A stretch of 64,000 bases of DNA. Origin: Apostichopus japonicus. Taxonomy: Eukaryota > Echinodermata > Holothuroidea > Aspidochirotida > Stichopodidae. Positions within the stretch are counted from its first letter, which is position 1. Every line of letters starts with the position of its first letter. Positions 36,628-49,910 of the stretch are shown here, piece after piece. The notes below the pieces were generated by a model that was given only the letters and a program-made list of their open reading frames with translations, was not told where the DNA came from and searched no databases. The stretch spans positions 16,275,918 to 16,339,917 of the forward strand of contig NC_092570.1 in the NCBI RefSeq assembly GCF_037975245.1, in the 5' to 3' direction. The position numbers and the translations under genes are program-made.

Positions 36628-36752
36628 ATCCGAATGATTTCGAGTTAGTTAGAATCATGTTTGATCTCTAGAGTAAGGCAAATATGTCACCAAAAACAGA
36701 ACTAGTATTGTTCGATACAGGTGACAAACGCCTACAGTGGAATTACGACCTT
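36628..36752 (-). repeat. Dispersed repeat family E, copy 2
   Basis: Reverse complement of 23913-24045. A tRNA-like A-box half (ATAGCCTAGTGGTTAGGGTG) follows at 36793-36812 without a B box. Confidence 0.7.
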
Positions 36753-37738
36753 CCTTACCGGTTTCGAACGTCTGGACATACAATCAGCGTCCATAGCCTA
36801 GTGGTTAGGGTGTCCGCATATAAAGCTGGAGGCCCCAGTTATTTTTTAAAATATTTACACTTACATTTTTATTTCTGTCATATGAATACAGAAAATGAAA
36901 CGCATAATAATCCGTCTGTTTGTTAACGTAATTTTCTGATGCTACTGTACAATAGGGTCATTGTGCCACTGAAAACACGTGTTGCAAACGTTCTGTATTA
37001 CTAAGTATAAACAGTCCTTATAACGTATTCTAGCTTCAATTCTTACCTTAAGAAGCTGATTTCTCAATTGTTAGAGACAGGGAAGGAAATAGGGAAGGAG
37101 TGGGGGATGGGGTGGGGGAGGGGAAGGGAGATGGAGGACAGGATTGTGACCCAAGACCTCCGTGCTTACCTCGTAGTACAAAAATATAGTTTCCTCGCCC
37201 ACACTGCTCTCATGTGGCGAATTATAGGATCCGATGAATCTGTTGTAAAATCTAGGCGAACATAAACAGTAGCTTTGTCATGGTGAGAGGTGCCTGCGCG
37301 GGACCAGAAAAAAATATGTCACTGCCCCCCTTTAGTTTTTTTGGGGGGGGGTCTAGAAAAGTTTCCTTAAGTGTATTGTGAATATGAGAGTACACCCCCC
37401 CCCCCACATTATGTTATCGTATTTTGTGCATTTTACTCGCTCTCATGTGTATTCGTAACCATGCTTTTTTACAAGTCTGTGAGGATATGTACAAATTACC
37501 CGCGACTCTATAGGTAAGTAACAATATAGACAACATTTCGCGGTGTAGTGGGTAAACAACGAACAACCGATTTATGGCCATTCAGTGTGAACTTTTAAAT
37601 TAAGCTAGATACCAGCTAGGCCTACATGAATGTGAGTTTCTGTGTAAATTGCATATATCATATAGCTTAATTAAGTTATAAAAGAAGTTAATTCCAAATG
37701 AGACTATATAAAATGTTATATAATAGCATAAGGCCCTA

Positions 37739-39285
37739 TGTAACCGCCCACATACAAAGTTGTAATGTCTGTTGATTGGAGGAGTTATGATTCCGGAGGG
37801 GGTTAAACCGTATGGTTAACTTATGGCACAGCCAAGGGTTTATGCGGGTGTAACCCTTTGAAAGTGATGTGTTACTCTAATAATTGGTAGCGCTGTATAG
37901 AATTAATTAGAGGGTTTACTGTTATTTTATGCCACTGCACATGTCTAGGTTTTTTGTTGCCTGGTAGCCATCTTTACTCGTGCAGCCTTGTTAGCCTTGC
38001 TGTCCTCTGTAAGGCATAATTTATTTAGTACCATTTGTCAGCTGGTGTTTTGTGGGTTTATCGTGAGACCTTCTGTAACAGATTACTTGGCAGCTCTCCA
38101 GGTATGGTTTTCCCTTTTGTTTTAAGTTAATTATGATAATAAAGTATTCACATCGAGTCCATGCGATGTGCTGTGTTTGTTAGTGTATCGTAGCGTACGT
38201 ATCCTGTTGTGTGTAGTGCCCAGCGGAGTGTCAGCATTATTCGCTGATATAACTGAACCTTTGATTAGTTGGTGAAAGACTTAATTGTTTACGGTGACCG
38301 TTGTTGAATAAAGTTTACTGTGCGATAGATTATGTGTAGAATGTGGGGTTTTCTAAGATAAATAGGCTGTTTTGGCCTATAAGGCGATATAATTGTGTTG
38401 TGGGAGCCCTACTATACTGGATGTTAGTATTAATAGCTAGGGTTGTTAGGCTTAGCAATATGCCCATGAGTACAGAGACCTGAGCTTTGTGTTATATCCA
38501 AGTGGGGGCATTGTTGCAGAATACTGGTGATCCTAGTTTGTACACAAACGGGTATACTATTGTGATAAGGGGATTAGTACTGATTGAGAAAGGGTTATCT
38601 CATGTTTTACCGTGGAGTTTATACACCCTTGCAAGAAGTTCAATGTTGTATTATTTTAATATATTGATTTGGTCAGATTTAAAGTGTTTGGCAACAGTAG
38701 TTGAGCATATTGAAATATTTTAGATGTCATCGTAGTGGTAATGTTTTATTACTGTTTGGTAACCTTCTCTCCAGACTGGTGTTGAGGACCGGTGCTCCAT
38801 TCTTTGAGGGTCGCAGGAACTTCGCCTGAGCCTGTGATGTCAGCAAACTGATCAGTTAACGCGCGATATTAATTAATGGGAAATTTGTATAGTCTAGCTG
38901 GGGATAAGTGCATGCAACGGGGGGTGTATTAATCTAGAAGGGGGTTTATCTAACTACTGTGGGATAGCATTCATTGTTATTATATTAAGCAGTACAGTAT
39001 TAAGTATTTAAGTGTATTAATCTAGAAAAGGGTTTATCTCACTACTGTGGGATAGCATTAATTGTTACTTTATTAAGCATTATCGTTTTAAGCATTTAAG
39101 TGTATACCACACCGTATTCAAACGGGGGAATTGCTCTCTCCCGTCTCAATAGTCGATTACCCTGACCGTATTAAATTCAGTACGTGTTAGGACAATTAAA
39201 TAACTTGGGTTGTGTGTCTTTATTTCTTCTGCGTTAGGGGCTATTACTCTAGCCTAAATAGAGGGCGGACGAACCACGGGTTACA
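37739..39285. mobile_element. Candidate solo LTR (about 1.55 kb)
   Basis: It begins TGTAACCG and ends CGGGTTACA, the TG..CA form of LTRs, with AATAAAG at about 38139. GCATAA occurs just outside both ends (37726 and 39289) but is offset from the termini, so the target duplication is not clean. An internal 78-bp duplication begins TGTATTAATCTAG at 38935 and 39013. No coding sequence. This is a tentative call. Confidence 0.35.
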
Positions 39286-39359
39286 CGGGCATAAAAAGCA
39301 TAACTCTTTTTTAGCTTATGATGTAAAACAAAAATATATAAATATGATAATATCATAAA

Positions 39360-39685
<326 letters not shown>

Positions 39686-39811
39686 AAACTTGACGGTTGT
39701 AGGAACTTTGTTTTCTTCAAGGAGGGGTGCATTGGAGTGAATGGGTGACTGTATAAGGAAGGAACATTTAGAATAATACAACTTTAATTCACCGATTCAG
39801 CGTGTGTGTTT

Positions 39812-39953
39812 GGGCGGGGGGGGGGGTGGGGAAGTTACCCTTGAGGCAAATTTCATACGATTTTTGTATACTTCCCAAATTGTGTCCATCCCAAACTGTT
39901 TGCCAACCCACACTCCCCGCCCCCACATTCTGGCATTTCTGGTGACGCCACTG
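39812..39953 (-). mobile_element. hAT-type MITE terminus, other end not seen
   Basis: On the minus strand it starts CAGTGGCGTCACCAG, like the element at 51441 (CAGTGGCGTAACCAG). It ends near a G run at 39817-39830 without a matching inverted terminus. Confidence 0.45.
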
Positions 39954-40611
39954 GTCGTGGCTGATGTTATCGAATGTGAATTTGTTCGTTTTTTCCCGTT
40001 GCCTGTATAAGTTTCGCGGTGAAGGAACTCCATTACAGTTTTCGTTTATATGGATATATGTTTTCCAAGAGCAAACACAATGAGCCACGCTATAATCAAG
40101 GCCTTCCAGTAACAAAAGGTACTGGTATCCCCGTCTGCTGTTCGAAAAAGGGTCACTGCACAACGAACGGCTGAGTGGCGTGAACGTTAAGTGCACTCCG
40201 AACGTGTAAACTAAACGCGATGGGAGATGTATTATGCGATACCTTGGATCAGCGTTCCCTTTTTCATAATCTGATTTGGGCTAATATGAAGGTATCGTAG
40301 GCCTATACGTAAAATAGAATCCATGTCTATCTGTATATTACCGTCATGAAGCCAACGAACAACCAAGCGGCGTCGAAAAACTTTTCCATAATTTGAATCA
40401 CTTTAAAAACACGCGTGCATGGGTTTGTATGATATCGTTTTAATTATGATGACCAGCTGGGAAGTATTCTAGCATATTACGCAGCTCTTGTAGTATTTGT
40501 TTAATTTTTTAATTTTTTTTTTATGATTCTCCCATATCTCTATTCAATATGAAATTCACAAACCTTGATTAATCAAACATTTCATTTGATACACTTGTCA
40601 GGAGGACACAC

Positions 40612-40986
40612 AACCGCGTGCCGCCATCTTTAAAAAAGTTATCTTTCCGTTGTTTGCAAGTGAAGTTTTTCTCTTGTCGCTACAAAATGCAGACAGTAAT
40701 GAAAGGTGATACCTTAATTGTTATCTTTAGCTGGACCTGAGATGTCCATCGCTGTATCGGTTGTACAATGTGCTGTGGGTATCGACCGCAGCTGTATGTA
40801 CTGACTGTACACTAGTGCTTAATCATGGAGTTGAACTCCCTGGTTTAATTACCGACGTAGCAAGCTGTGTGTGTATTTTCTGGGATCGATGGTGGTATCT
40901 TACACTTCTGTTACACCTCATTCGAAACTAGGTCAGATTACCGGCATTAGACGTTTCTTTTCTGGCGAGTCTTCACACCCTTTAAA
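40612..40986 (-). mobile_element. TTAA MITE family D, copy 3
   Basis: Reverse complement of the family. The GCGAGTCTTCACACCC terminus with TTAA lies at 40967-40986, and the shared blocks TACAAAATGCAGACAGTAAT and CTTCTGTTACACCTCATTCG are present. The opposite terminus is diverged. Confidence 0.8.
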
Positions 40987-42650
40987 GTAGCAAACTTAAT
41001 TCAACTTTATAACAATGATCATTTAGGGTTAGGTTTTGCTTGTTTGTAATATGTTGAAAATTCCTTGGAATCATTCAGTGTAATAGGGAGGGGGTGGTGT
41101 TTATACTTATATCAGTAAACCGCAACCATGCATGCGTGGCGTTACTGAGAAGATTAACGTGAGCCGTTCATAGGCAGATCGACACATTACGTCACTCGTA
41201 AAAAATCAATCAAGTCTGCACCATTCATAATGGTTGTAAGCACATCTGCGCATGATATAACGTAGGTGTTGTAAACATCAGTGCTGGTCCCAAATTCTAG
41301 CTTGCTGAAAAGTCGACAAAATGCACGCCTTAGATGGCCTGGAGTCACCTAATTATGTCCAGGCATGGAGGCGTCCGTCCAATTAGACAATTGATTAATC
41401 TCAGTGAAGCGAAATGTTTTCGACGGTGGCAGTAAAATGCCTTTGAAGTTTGGAGCACGTGACCATAATTCAAATTGCTAGCACATTTGGGATGGGAACC
41501 GGGTGGGAGAGGGGGGGGGGAGATGGATTAATATTTACTATGAATTATCAGAAAGATATAATATACATAATAGCGGCGAGCATTTTACTACCAACGTGAT
41601 CAACAGATTAGTAGTGTGTTTACAAAGAACCGGGTTATACACGTATATCAAAACCCTGGCGGTATTTTGTTACTGATAACATACAAATCATTGTCAATGC
41701 GAATCAAAGTTCCCAGCTTGACTGAGTTCGGTAACAAACAAAGATAAGTGTATACGTAACGGCTCAAAACTAAAACGCAAAAATCCCTGCCAACATTTAT
41801 CTTTTTTTGGACTGGTATATACTCTTATGCAATTAACAACAAATATTGCAAAACTCTTTTTAGCCTGCACGTTTTCATGTGATATATATGTTGTTTACTC
41901 TTTATTATTATACAAGGTTGACTTGCAAATTGATTGATAAACTCCAACAGTCTGTTTCATCTTTGTAGGGCTGTCTGATAGAGTTGAATGAATTGAGGTC
42001 TCTAAAAATTGTATCCCTATAATGATCGTTTCCCGCCCACACCCTACATTCTCCGTTCCCCTTTTCTGGAAAGATAGAACATTGAAAAACGAGCAAGGGA
42101 ATTCCAAGCCTGTTCGGCAAGCTTTAGCATCAGTGCGGCCAAATGTTATGATACTGAAAACTCACCATGAGACTTTTCTAAAGTTTCTGATCCCTCGATT
42201 TACTTCCAAACATTTAAGGAGCGTGGTTTTCAATAAGACATTAACATTGACTAATGTAACATCTTCTGTGTGTCAATATTGATATCCTTTATAAGAGAAT
42301 GATATCTATAAAACATTCGCTGAAAGTTATATTTGTCTGAGAGTAAGAACTAATGATGAGTGTTTATTCTTCCTTTTTTTGTGTAAAATATAGTGTTCTA
42401 TTTTTGTTAAAAATATAAACTGGTAGCAAAGCTATAGCGTCAAGTTGTTTGTCGTTAAACTTACAATTAAGACAAACAAACAACAGAGAAAACATTGTCG
42501 TCTATGTACCCCCAAACAGACAATATTTTAAGACCGCAACGTACTTTTGTTAAGGCTTATCTAAAGACAAAAGTCTGAAATCTTTGTCCAAAGTATTTGG
42601 AGACAGGAACAAAATAGATGTTTCGGTTGTCCCCATTTCTGTTTTGGATA
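40987..42650. other. Intergenic, nothing recognised
   Basis: Mixed-composition unique sequence. A G run lies at 41512-41520. A GTAG junction near 41967 is followed by stops in all frames and is not an exon. No gene or clear repeat found. Confidence 0.4.
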
Positions 42651-42654
42651 AGGA

Positions 42655-42678
42655 TATATATATATATATAAATATATT

Positions 42679-42721
<43 letters not shown>

Positions 42722-42741
42722 AATATATATATATATATAGG

Positions 42742-42775
<34 letters not shown>
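42655..42775. repeat. Imperfect (TA)n tract
   Basis: TA runs broken by ATTTATA and GTATA, with one GGCCTATA in the middle. Confidence 0.95.
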
Positions 42776-42776
<1 letters not shown>

Positions 42777-42787
42777 CATAAATATTA

Positions 42788-42985
42788 TAAAAACGGAACG
42801 CTGTTATTGAGTTTCGAAACGGTAAACCGGCTTCGCGTGTGGTGGTAATTCCGCGTGTCAAAGACCTCTGAAAATGGAACAGCTAAATTTAAGTCAGACT
42901 TTTCGCCGATAGCGATGTAATTTCGTCGGTGAATTAAACCTTTCGTCTGTATAAATTTTTCGTTCAGTATACCCTCAGACGCCAT
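42788..42985 (-). CDS. Small open frame with strong Kozak context, function unknown
   Basis: The frame starts ACCATGG (minus strand, ATG at 42985) and encodes about 65 residues, mixed polar with no low complexity, ending next to a (TA)n tract. There is no signal peptide, membrane segment or recognised domain. It may be a first exon, a small protein or chance. It is listed only because of its start context and its composition, which is unlike its AT-rich surroundings. Confidence 0.15.
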
Positions 42986-43309
42986 GGTTGAAACGTTTGG
43001 AATGTTCCTCCAAAGTTATAACAAATGCACATACCCTGCACTTTGTCTACTGAGTTGCACTCAAGCGAAGTCTATCCTTGTTTACAATCTGTATGTAGCA
43101 GAAATGTCAAGGTACTATATCTTGATAACGGTGTTCAATACTTTAAACACATCACGATAAGAGAAAAATGGCGAAGTCGATAAAAGTAGAATCTATATAT
43201 GTACACACACACACACACAAACATAGTCTTCATCGTCTCATGTTCCATTGCGTTTCAAATTTGCCCTATTCTGTCACAAGCCACAATGATTCTCATAAAG
43301 GAATTAAGT

Positions 43310-43960
43310 ACATAACACGCGTGTACCAGCAATAAGTGTCTATATGTCATTGTCGTAACATACATCTGTTAGCAACAGTGTCTTTATTTCACATAGCACA
43401 CGTGTACAGCAATATGTCATCGCCGTAACATACATCTGTTAGCAACAATGTGTCTTTATTTCAAATAACATACGTGTATCAGCAATAATTATATACCATT
43501 ATCTGTGCTAAAATACATGTTTTTTAATCGTTAATTGTCATAAGAAACGTGTGCCAAAAACTGTTGATTTATTTTCCACTGTCATAACGTACAAACATCA
43601 GCAATAAGTGTTTATCGATAACTGTCTTAAAACAGTCAGTACATACTCCGGCATTAAGCGTTAACATTTCTCTGTCGTAATATTCCTTGTGTAAGCATAA
43701 TAAGTGTGTACATTCCATTTCCATATCATTGTATGTGTCATTTAGGAGTGTGTCAGCAATGTGTATATAGTATATTTATAGTAATTGTTGACGAGAAGTA
43801 TTCATATTTAACTGCAGTCGCATTAGAAGTGTTCATATTTGGCTTAGATACAACGTCAGCCGGAAAGTTCATCTTCACTACTGCCGCAACAGTTATACGT
43901 ATACTATCAGCTTTAAATGTGAATATTTTACAGAATAAGATATAGCTTGTTTTAGTGAAT
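43310..43960. repeat. Degenerate tandem repeat, roughly 60-70 bp units
   Basis: CATACATCTGTTAGCAACA occurs at about 43361 and 43429. The weaker CAGCAATAAGTGT, GTCATAACGTACA and GTGTATCAGCAATAA relatives continue to about 43960. Divergence grows to the right. Confidence 0.6.
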
Positions 43961-44541
43961 TGTAAAATGGTGTAAAGGTGAAGTTTGTGAGATATCAAAA
44001 TATATTCTAATTATATCGTACGTGTATGTGTGTTTCATTGTCGAGAATATCGAATTGTAAAGTAACCCTTTCAAATATACCGTAGACAGATTTGCTCTGT
44101 TGATAAAGGTCTTTAACAGGTTATTCATTCTATTTTAACTATATCAGAAATTCAATTGTCTGCTTAGATTTGCGTTACAAAATTATATTTGTAACGGTTG
44201 AAAGATTTCAGAGCTAAATTGTTTTTGGCAGCCATTGTCATATTCTCCTGTCCCATTGTTGATTACTGAACAATCGAAGAGATGAAACACACCCACACAG
44301 ACACACGCACATACAATGTACAAATGGAAGTACATGTGATGTGAACATTTGGGAAATCGAGACACTTTTTATAGACCATTTTTATAATCTAACAGCAGTG
44401 TATGGAAATTTGTGGAAAATTTGGGTAAAAACGTTTGTTGAGAAGTTACAAATGACAAAAAGTTTGGACGCTTTGTTGCTAAAAACTTACATGGTCATGT
44501 TACGGAGAACTGTCGATGCCCATAGCGGCCATTGTCTAAAC

Positions 44542-44873
44542 CAGGGGTTCCCTAACTGGGGTGCATGAACCCCCAGGGGGTGCGTGAGTCCATCCCAGGG
44601 GGTTCGTGAGACGTTTTTTAAAGTCAAAATTAGAGTACTTTTTGTTGAACTAAAATCTGATATATCATATAATTTAGTAATGCACAAAATTCGTACCTAT
44701 CGATTAACTCCACAATATTACACTATGAACTCAATCTTTTACGAAGCACTCTTATGCGTATTATAGTATAATAATGACTCAGATCTTGTCTCGAAAAGTT
44801 GGGGGTTCGTGGATAACTCTGACATCTACAGGGGGTTCGCGGGGGGGGGGGAGTTAAAATTAGGGAAACCCTG
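44542..44873. mobile_element. hAT-type MITE, 332 bp, 8-bp duplication
   Basis: The termini are CAGGGGTTCCCTAA and TTAGGGAAACCCTG. The flanking 8-mers GTCTAAAC (44534-44541) and GTCTAAGC (44874-44881) differ at one base, as expected for a hAT target duplication. GGGGGTTCG motifs repeat inside. Confidence 0.88.
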
Positions 44874-44881
44874 GTCTAAGC

Positions 44882-46285
44882 CATACAGCGCGGCGTAACT
44901 TATAAATAGTCAGCGAGTGAGAACTTCCAGAAAATCTTATAGAACTATTTTAATTTGTCTACGTAGCAATGAGTCAATGAGGTATTTGCAGCCATAGAGT
45001 ACGGCATGCTACCCCGATAAGAAGTCGGTATTTGACGTCACAGTCAAAAGTCGAGGGAAACGATTTACATATATGCATTGGAAATTGTTTGCAGTATCAC
45101 AATTTGTTTTCACCTCAAACAAGATGGCGCATAATATGCATTGTTCATGATGTTAATACCGACTTTTAGTTTGTCTACGATTGAACAATTTAAACGTGGA
45201 GCGCGTGGCCTTGTATATTATCGTATATATGCTATTCGTTCTTCACTGCATGTTTGGTGTGTTCATACATAATTGAGTTTGTCCTATATGAAACATTTAC
45301 GTAAAATGTCTTTTATACAACCCCATTAAACTTCCAAGTATTCCCAAATACTTTAATTAACGTAAGCACAGACAAATAAAACGCAAATAAAAAAATAAAA
45401 TAAAAACACATGTGCCAGTCTCTTTTATCTTAATGGTGAGACAGACTATATTGTTTTTCAAAAGCGCAATCGATTGTGAAGCAGACGTGATTTCCTAAAC
45501 TGCATACCGTACGATAACAACGCAATTCGTAGACAGTTATGTTCAAGTTAATGGCGCCTTTTTTTCATGCTGTATTGTCTGATAACTATACGTTGCTTAG
45601 CAAATTCCAAATATCCTAGGGGCATGAACTTTTATGGACGGGATGTAAGCGGGTATTTTTTTTAAGAGTGAGGGGTGTTGGGTTCGTTGACAACGTCTCA
45701 TGTGAAGGGGTGGTGATGGGGGAGGCATGCGTTTCGGGTCATCCCCAGGAGAACATTTAAAGAGCAGAAGTCAAATGGTTCAATATATTCTGGGCCATAT
45801 TTAGATTAAAAATTAGGTCCATATTTAGATCTAAACGGAGGGCAGTGTGCTATAAATACTTTTGAGGGACAAAAATAGATAAATAAAAAGGAATACTGGA
45901 TATCAACTTTCGCGGTCAAGTATAACATGACTAATATACCAGGGTTACACAAAGGGCTATGTGTTCATCAGAATCCCCCGGATTTCATTCTGGGTAGGGT
46001 GGGAGGGGCGGTGCATGGTTAAAAGACCATGGCTATCACCAACCGCCGCAAAACAGCCTTTGACATTTCCTCTTGTCGAACCCATCTTATAAACCATTCC
46101 TGTTATCAATTATATCCGGTTTTCTTTGATGGCGAATGACGGTCAGAGCAGCGTGTTATTTAAAAATTCCCTGGCCATAATTATACTTGACCGACAAGTG
46201 ATCATTGTCGGGTTTCAATTGCTTTCCAAGTTGCCTCAAATATGATTTAAGCGAATAGGCGTGACCCCGTTAACCTATGACGTCG
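44882..46285. other. Intergenic, nothing recognised
   Basis: AT-rich unique sequence with a few G-rich patches (45655-45730, 45990-46010). No exon, RNA gene or clear repeat was identified. The right edge (GGCGTGACCCCGTTAACC) leads into the satellite. Confidence 0.4.
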
Positions 46286-47045
46286 ATGGTCTGACGATAG
46301 TCTGATGATGGTCTGATGATGGTCCGACGATGGTCTGATGATGGTCCGACGATGGTTCGACAATGGTTTGACGATGGTCTGACGATGGTCCGACGATGGA
46401 TCGACGATGGTCTGATGATGGTCTGATGATGGTCCGACGATGGTCTGATGATGGTCCGACGATGGTCTGATGATGGTCCGACGATGGTCCGACGATGGTC
46501 TGACGATGGCCTGACGATGGTCCGACGATGGTCTGATGATGGTCTGACGATGGTCTGATGATGGTCCGACGATGGTCCGACGATGGTCCGACGATGGTTG
46601 GACGATGGTCTAACAATGGTCCGACGATGGTTCGACGATGGTCTGATGATGATCTGATTATGGTCCGACGATGGTCTGATGATGGTCCGACGATGGTCTG
46701 ATGATGGTCCGACGATGGTCCGACGATGGTCTGACGATGGCCTGACGATGGTCCGACGATGGTCTGATGATGGTCCGACGATGGTCTGATGATGGTCTGA
46801 CGATGGTCTGATGATGGTCCGACGATGGTCTGATGATGGTCCGACGATGGTCTGACGATGGTCTGACGATGGTTTGACGATGGTTGGACGATGGTCTAAC
46901 AATGGTCCGACGATGGTTCGACGATGGTCTGATGATGATCTGATTATGGTCCGACGATGGTCTGATGATGGTCTGACGATGGTCTGACGATGGTCTGACG
47001 ATGGTTTGACGATGGTCTGACGATGGTCCGACGATGGTCTGACTT
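46286..47045. repeat. Satellite of 11-bp units (GACGATGGTCC / GATGATGGTCT)
   Basis: About 69 tandem 11-bp units mix GACGATGGTCC, GACGATGGTCT and GATGATGGTCT variants. A longer block (ending TGGTTCGACGATGGTCTGAT, near 46620-46650) recurs at 46905-46940, showing higher-order duplication of about 290 bp. Because 33 bp is 11 codons, minus-strand frames stay open with an 11-residue period. These are not regarded as genes. Confidence 0.95.
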
Positions 47046-49080
47046 TGATGGCTTGTCTGATAAAATTCTGTTTTGATATTTGTTTAGTGGACAGGTTTAA
47101 TATTTTTAAGTATAATAAAGAACAGAATGAACGTAGTCATTGTCAGTCCTTATCTTACGAAGGCTGGTTGTAATAGCGCACGATCAATGTATGCATTACA
47201 AACAAGGCGATGAGCAATACAGACAATTACCAACACAGTCACGACTTATCGAAAATACCAGTATCATGTACTAACTCTCAGTTCTTTCAATTCTTATGAA
47301 ATAATTTATGATTTGTTCAATGAATAATAATTTAAAAAAAAATCCTCTCCTTGTCACATCTTGCTATACACGGAGATAATCGGTATAGCAATATTCTTAT
47401 GCACGCAATATTATCAGTCTCGTGGCTTTCAGCATAAAAATAATAAAATAAAATAACAGTGCATGTCTAAATGTGTTCTTGGTTTTTTAATTGATCCGAA
47501 AATGAGGTCCTCTTTCTCCTTCATATGTGAATATCATTTGGTCTTCGCATATAGTGTCGAAGCCAGATGATGGGTGGGGGGGGGGTTGCTCCCACAGAAA
47601 TTTTCCGGGACGAAACGGGGACGGCAAGACGATTGATAAAAGAAACATAAATAGTTATGATGTATATTATACTGGATAGGCTACTTGTTGTTATAACACA
47701 GTGTGATCTGCTTCTCAAACAGTTTTCCTTATAATCTATGCATTTCATATACAACGGCACGAGATTCCTCTGAAAGAGTCATATTGGATTCAGTGATTGA
47801 CACTTTTAGTGAAGCGTTCGTGCGTCATATATGGAATTGTATTGTCGACTTTAATAAAAAACACAAAAATCGTCATTTGAGTCAATATGGAGATATGAGA
47901 TACCTATTCTCACGTGCTATTATGTACTGGAAAATGTGTATAAGCAGGCCTCTTTTCAGGGTCGTAGCCGAGGGGTGTACGAGGGGTGTAGCTAGACTTC
48001 TTTTTTGAAGGGGGACCAAGAAATTGCCCAGGGTAAAGCAGAATCGAGTTTCTAAAGAAAACAAAAACATTCTGACCATCTTTTTGCGCGGGGGGGGGGG
48101 GAGACCAGATAAATACGGGGGGGGGGGGTTAGCCCTTATAACACAGACTCGCAGTTACACAGATGTATAGTGAACATAATGGAAACGACAGTTCAACTTT
48201 GCACCTTACCGAGAAAAACAATTCTCAAAGGGGAAGGGGAACCTCTCCCCCTTTGAACCCCTCCCCAGAACGGATGTCAGACAAAACAATCGGGGATATG
48301 CCACAAAGACTGTCTCTCTTTCGGATTCACGAGGATAGGTTAAAAGTCACTCGGTTCACGCAATCTCTCCCCCCCCCCACATAACCAGCCCCAACCCGGC
48401 CGCCAATTTATGTAAATCGATATTCCACAACCATTCATTTCTCACATCATATAATATAAGCGATATCAAATACTTGGCTACACTGATTTATCGAGTGAAG
48501 TCCATTTTAGATGCTCATGAATACGGCGGTATCTTATATCTTACATTTCGTAGAGAGGGTAAGAGATACTACGTAAATCAAAGATGATCTAACGTCTATA
48601 GCGTGTAAAGTGTGTCTAGACAATAATAAACTGAGCTGTTGGCAGCTATCTCTACAAAACAAAAAGATGAGACTCACTGGTAGTCACGTGATGTAATTTA
48701 TCCACTCTGATTTTATTTTGTCCGCTTCGTTCCAAGGTTTCCTCTCGATTTCGGTGAAACAAAATTCGCTTTAAGGAAAAAAAAAATCCAGCCCGTGGCA
48801 AATCAAATTTGGAATCATCTTAATTTTTGGCGTTCAAAATGTTTTGCGACGATTTATTTTCAAAAAACAGCAGTATAGTCTGCAGGTCTGAAGTACTAAA
48901 ATTATTCAAACCACTTTCGATTTGATAATAATTGTTTAATCTGTTAGTGGTGTCCTTATACAAATATTTCCTATGATATCCAGTTCTACATCACCTGTAA
49001 ATCTGAAACTGTTTTTATTACAACCTTCGAGGAAATTTATCTCACTGAGACATTCAGTCATCTTGCGTGTTCCTTAAAAA
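47046..49080. other. Intergenic with MITE fragments
   Basis: G runs at 47577-47586, 48090-48101 and 48118-48128 lie beside GGGTCGTAGCCGAGG (47960) and similar termini, which look like broken GC-rich MITEs. No recognised gene. Confidence 0.4.
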
Positions 49081-49081
49081 T

Positions 49082-49514
49082 GTCTGAGAACAATTTCGAG
49101 AGTAAAGACCTCCAGGAAAGTACTTTTTGAAAACTTCTAGCAATTATAGCGTGCTATAATTTGGGGCCTATACTGACTATACCTTTCAAGCACTGATAAA
49201 AGGTCTGTATATATACACACGGTTCCGCTTTTGTTATGTTAAATGAAACACTATCCAAACTCCATCTTTGGCTTAGAACTTCTTTGAACATCTTAGAACA
49301 TTTTTGGCTTCTCTGTCTGAGAACAATTTCGAGAGTAAAGACCTTCAGGAAAGTACTTTTTGAAAACTTCTAGCAATTATAGCGTGCTATAATCGGGGGC
49401 CTATACTAACTACCTTTAAATCATCGATGAAAGGTCTGTATATGTATACACGCGGTTCGCTTTTGTTTTATGTTAAATGAGACACAAATCCAACTCCATC
49501 TTTGGCTTTGGCTT
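49082..49514. repeat. Direct duplication, two copies about 234 bp apart
   Basis: TCTGAGAACAATTTCGAGAG starts at 49083 and 49317. The copies stay similar through CTTCTAGCAATTATAGCGTG and GGTCTGTATATATACACACG-like sequence to CAACTCCATCTTTGGCTT-like ends. Confidence 0.85.
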
Positions 49515-49814
49515 ATATGAAAGAGATCGTTGTCATGAACAGCTTCTTCCAAATAAGTAACACAACTTGTGCTCCGTAATTTAAAAAGAGCTCATGCAGT
49601 ATTTTTTACGACACTTAAGTGACGACGAAATTTGGACCTCGAAGCACGCAGGGGCTCAGCCCTTACGGATAACAACTTCGTCGGGGAGGCTTATATACAA
49701 TTCTCTATTTTTCGAAACTCAAATTTGGAATTCTTTCAATTTAAAAAGTCATTTCAGACGAGGAAACCGTAGCTTACTCTTGGACGAAAAACAAAAACAA
49801 CACTGGACATTGCT

Positions 49815-49910
49815 ATGACCCGGCCGGGGATCGAACCCTGAACCTCCCGATTGATAAGTCTCATTGCATCAAATGCCACCGCCTTTATCCACTCGACCAC
49901 AGCACCGTTT
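49815..49910 (-). mobile_element. tRNA-derived SINE head, minus strand
   Basis: On the minus strand: GCTGTGGTCGAGTGGATAAA (A box), GGTGGCATTTGATGCAAT, then CAGGGTTCGATCCCCGG (B box). The linker matches the SINE at 20438. The D- and T-arm look is good but the anticodon and acceptor stems do not form a normal tRNA. Confidence 0.65.

Noticed and set aside
42022-42282. 86-codon plus-strand frame after an acceptor-like GTAG at about 41967
   Set aside because: The acceptor is followed by in-frame stops and the frame has no family resemblance.
46270-46902. Repetitive minus-strand frames rich in Ser, Asp, His, Arg
   Set aside because: Translation of the 11-bp satellite in different frames; not a gene.
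47703-48008. 101-codon plus-strand frame
   Set aside because: No recognisable domain, no clear splice context, and it runs into a GC-rich MITE fragment.
49815-49910. Possible functional tRNA gene
   Set aside because: A and B boxes are present but acceptor and anticodon stems do not pair properly, and the linker matches the SINE at 20438. The same reasoning applies to 24163-24235 and 19545-19612.
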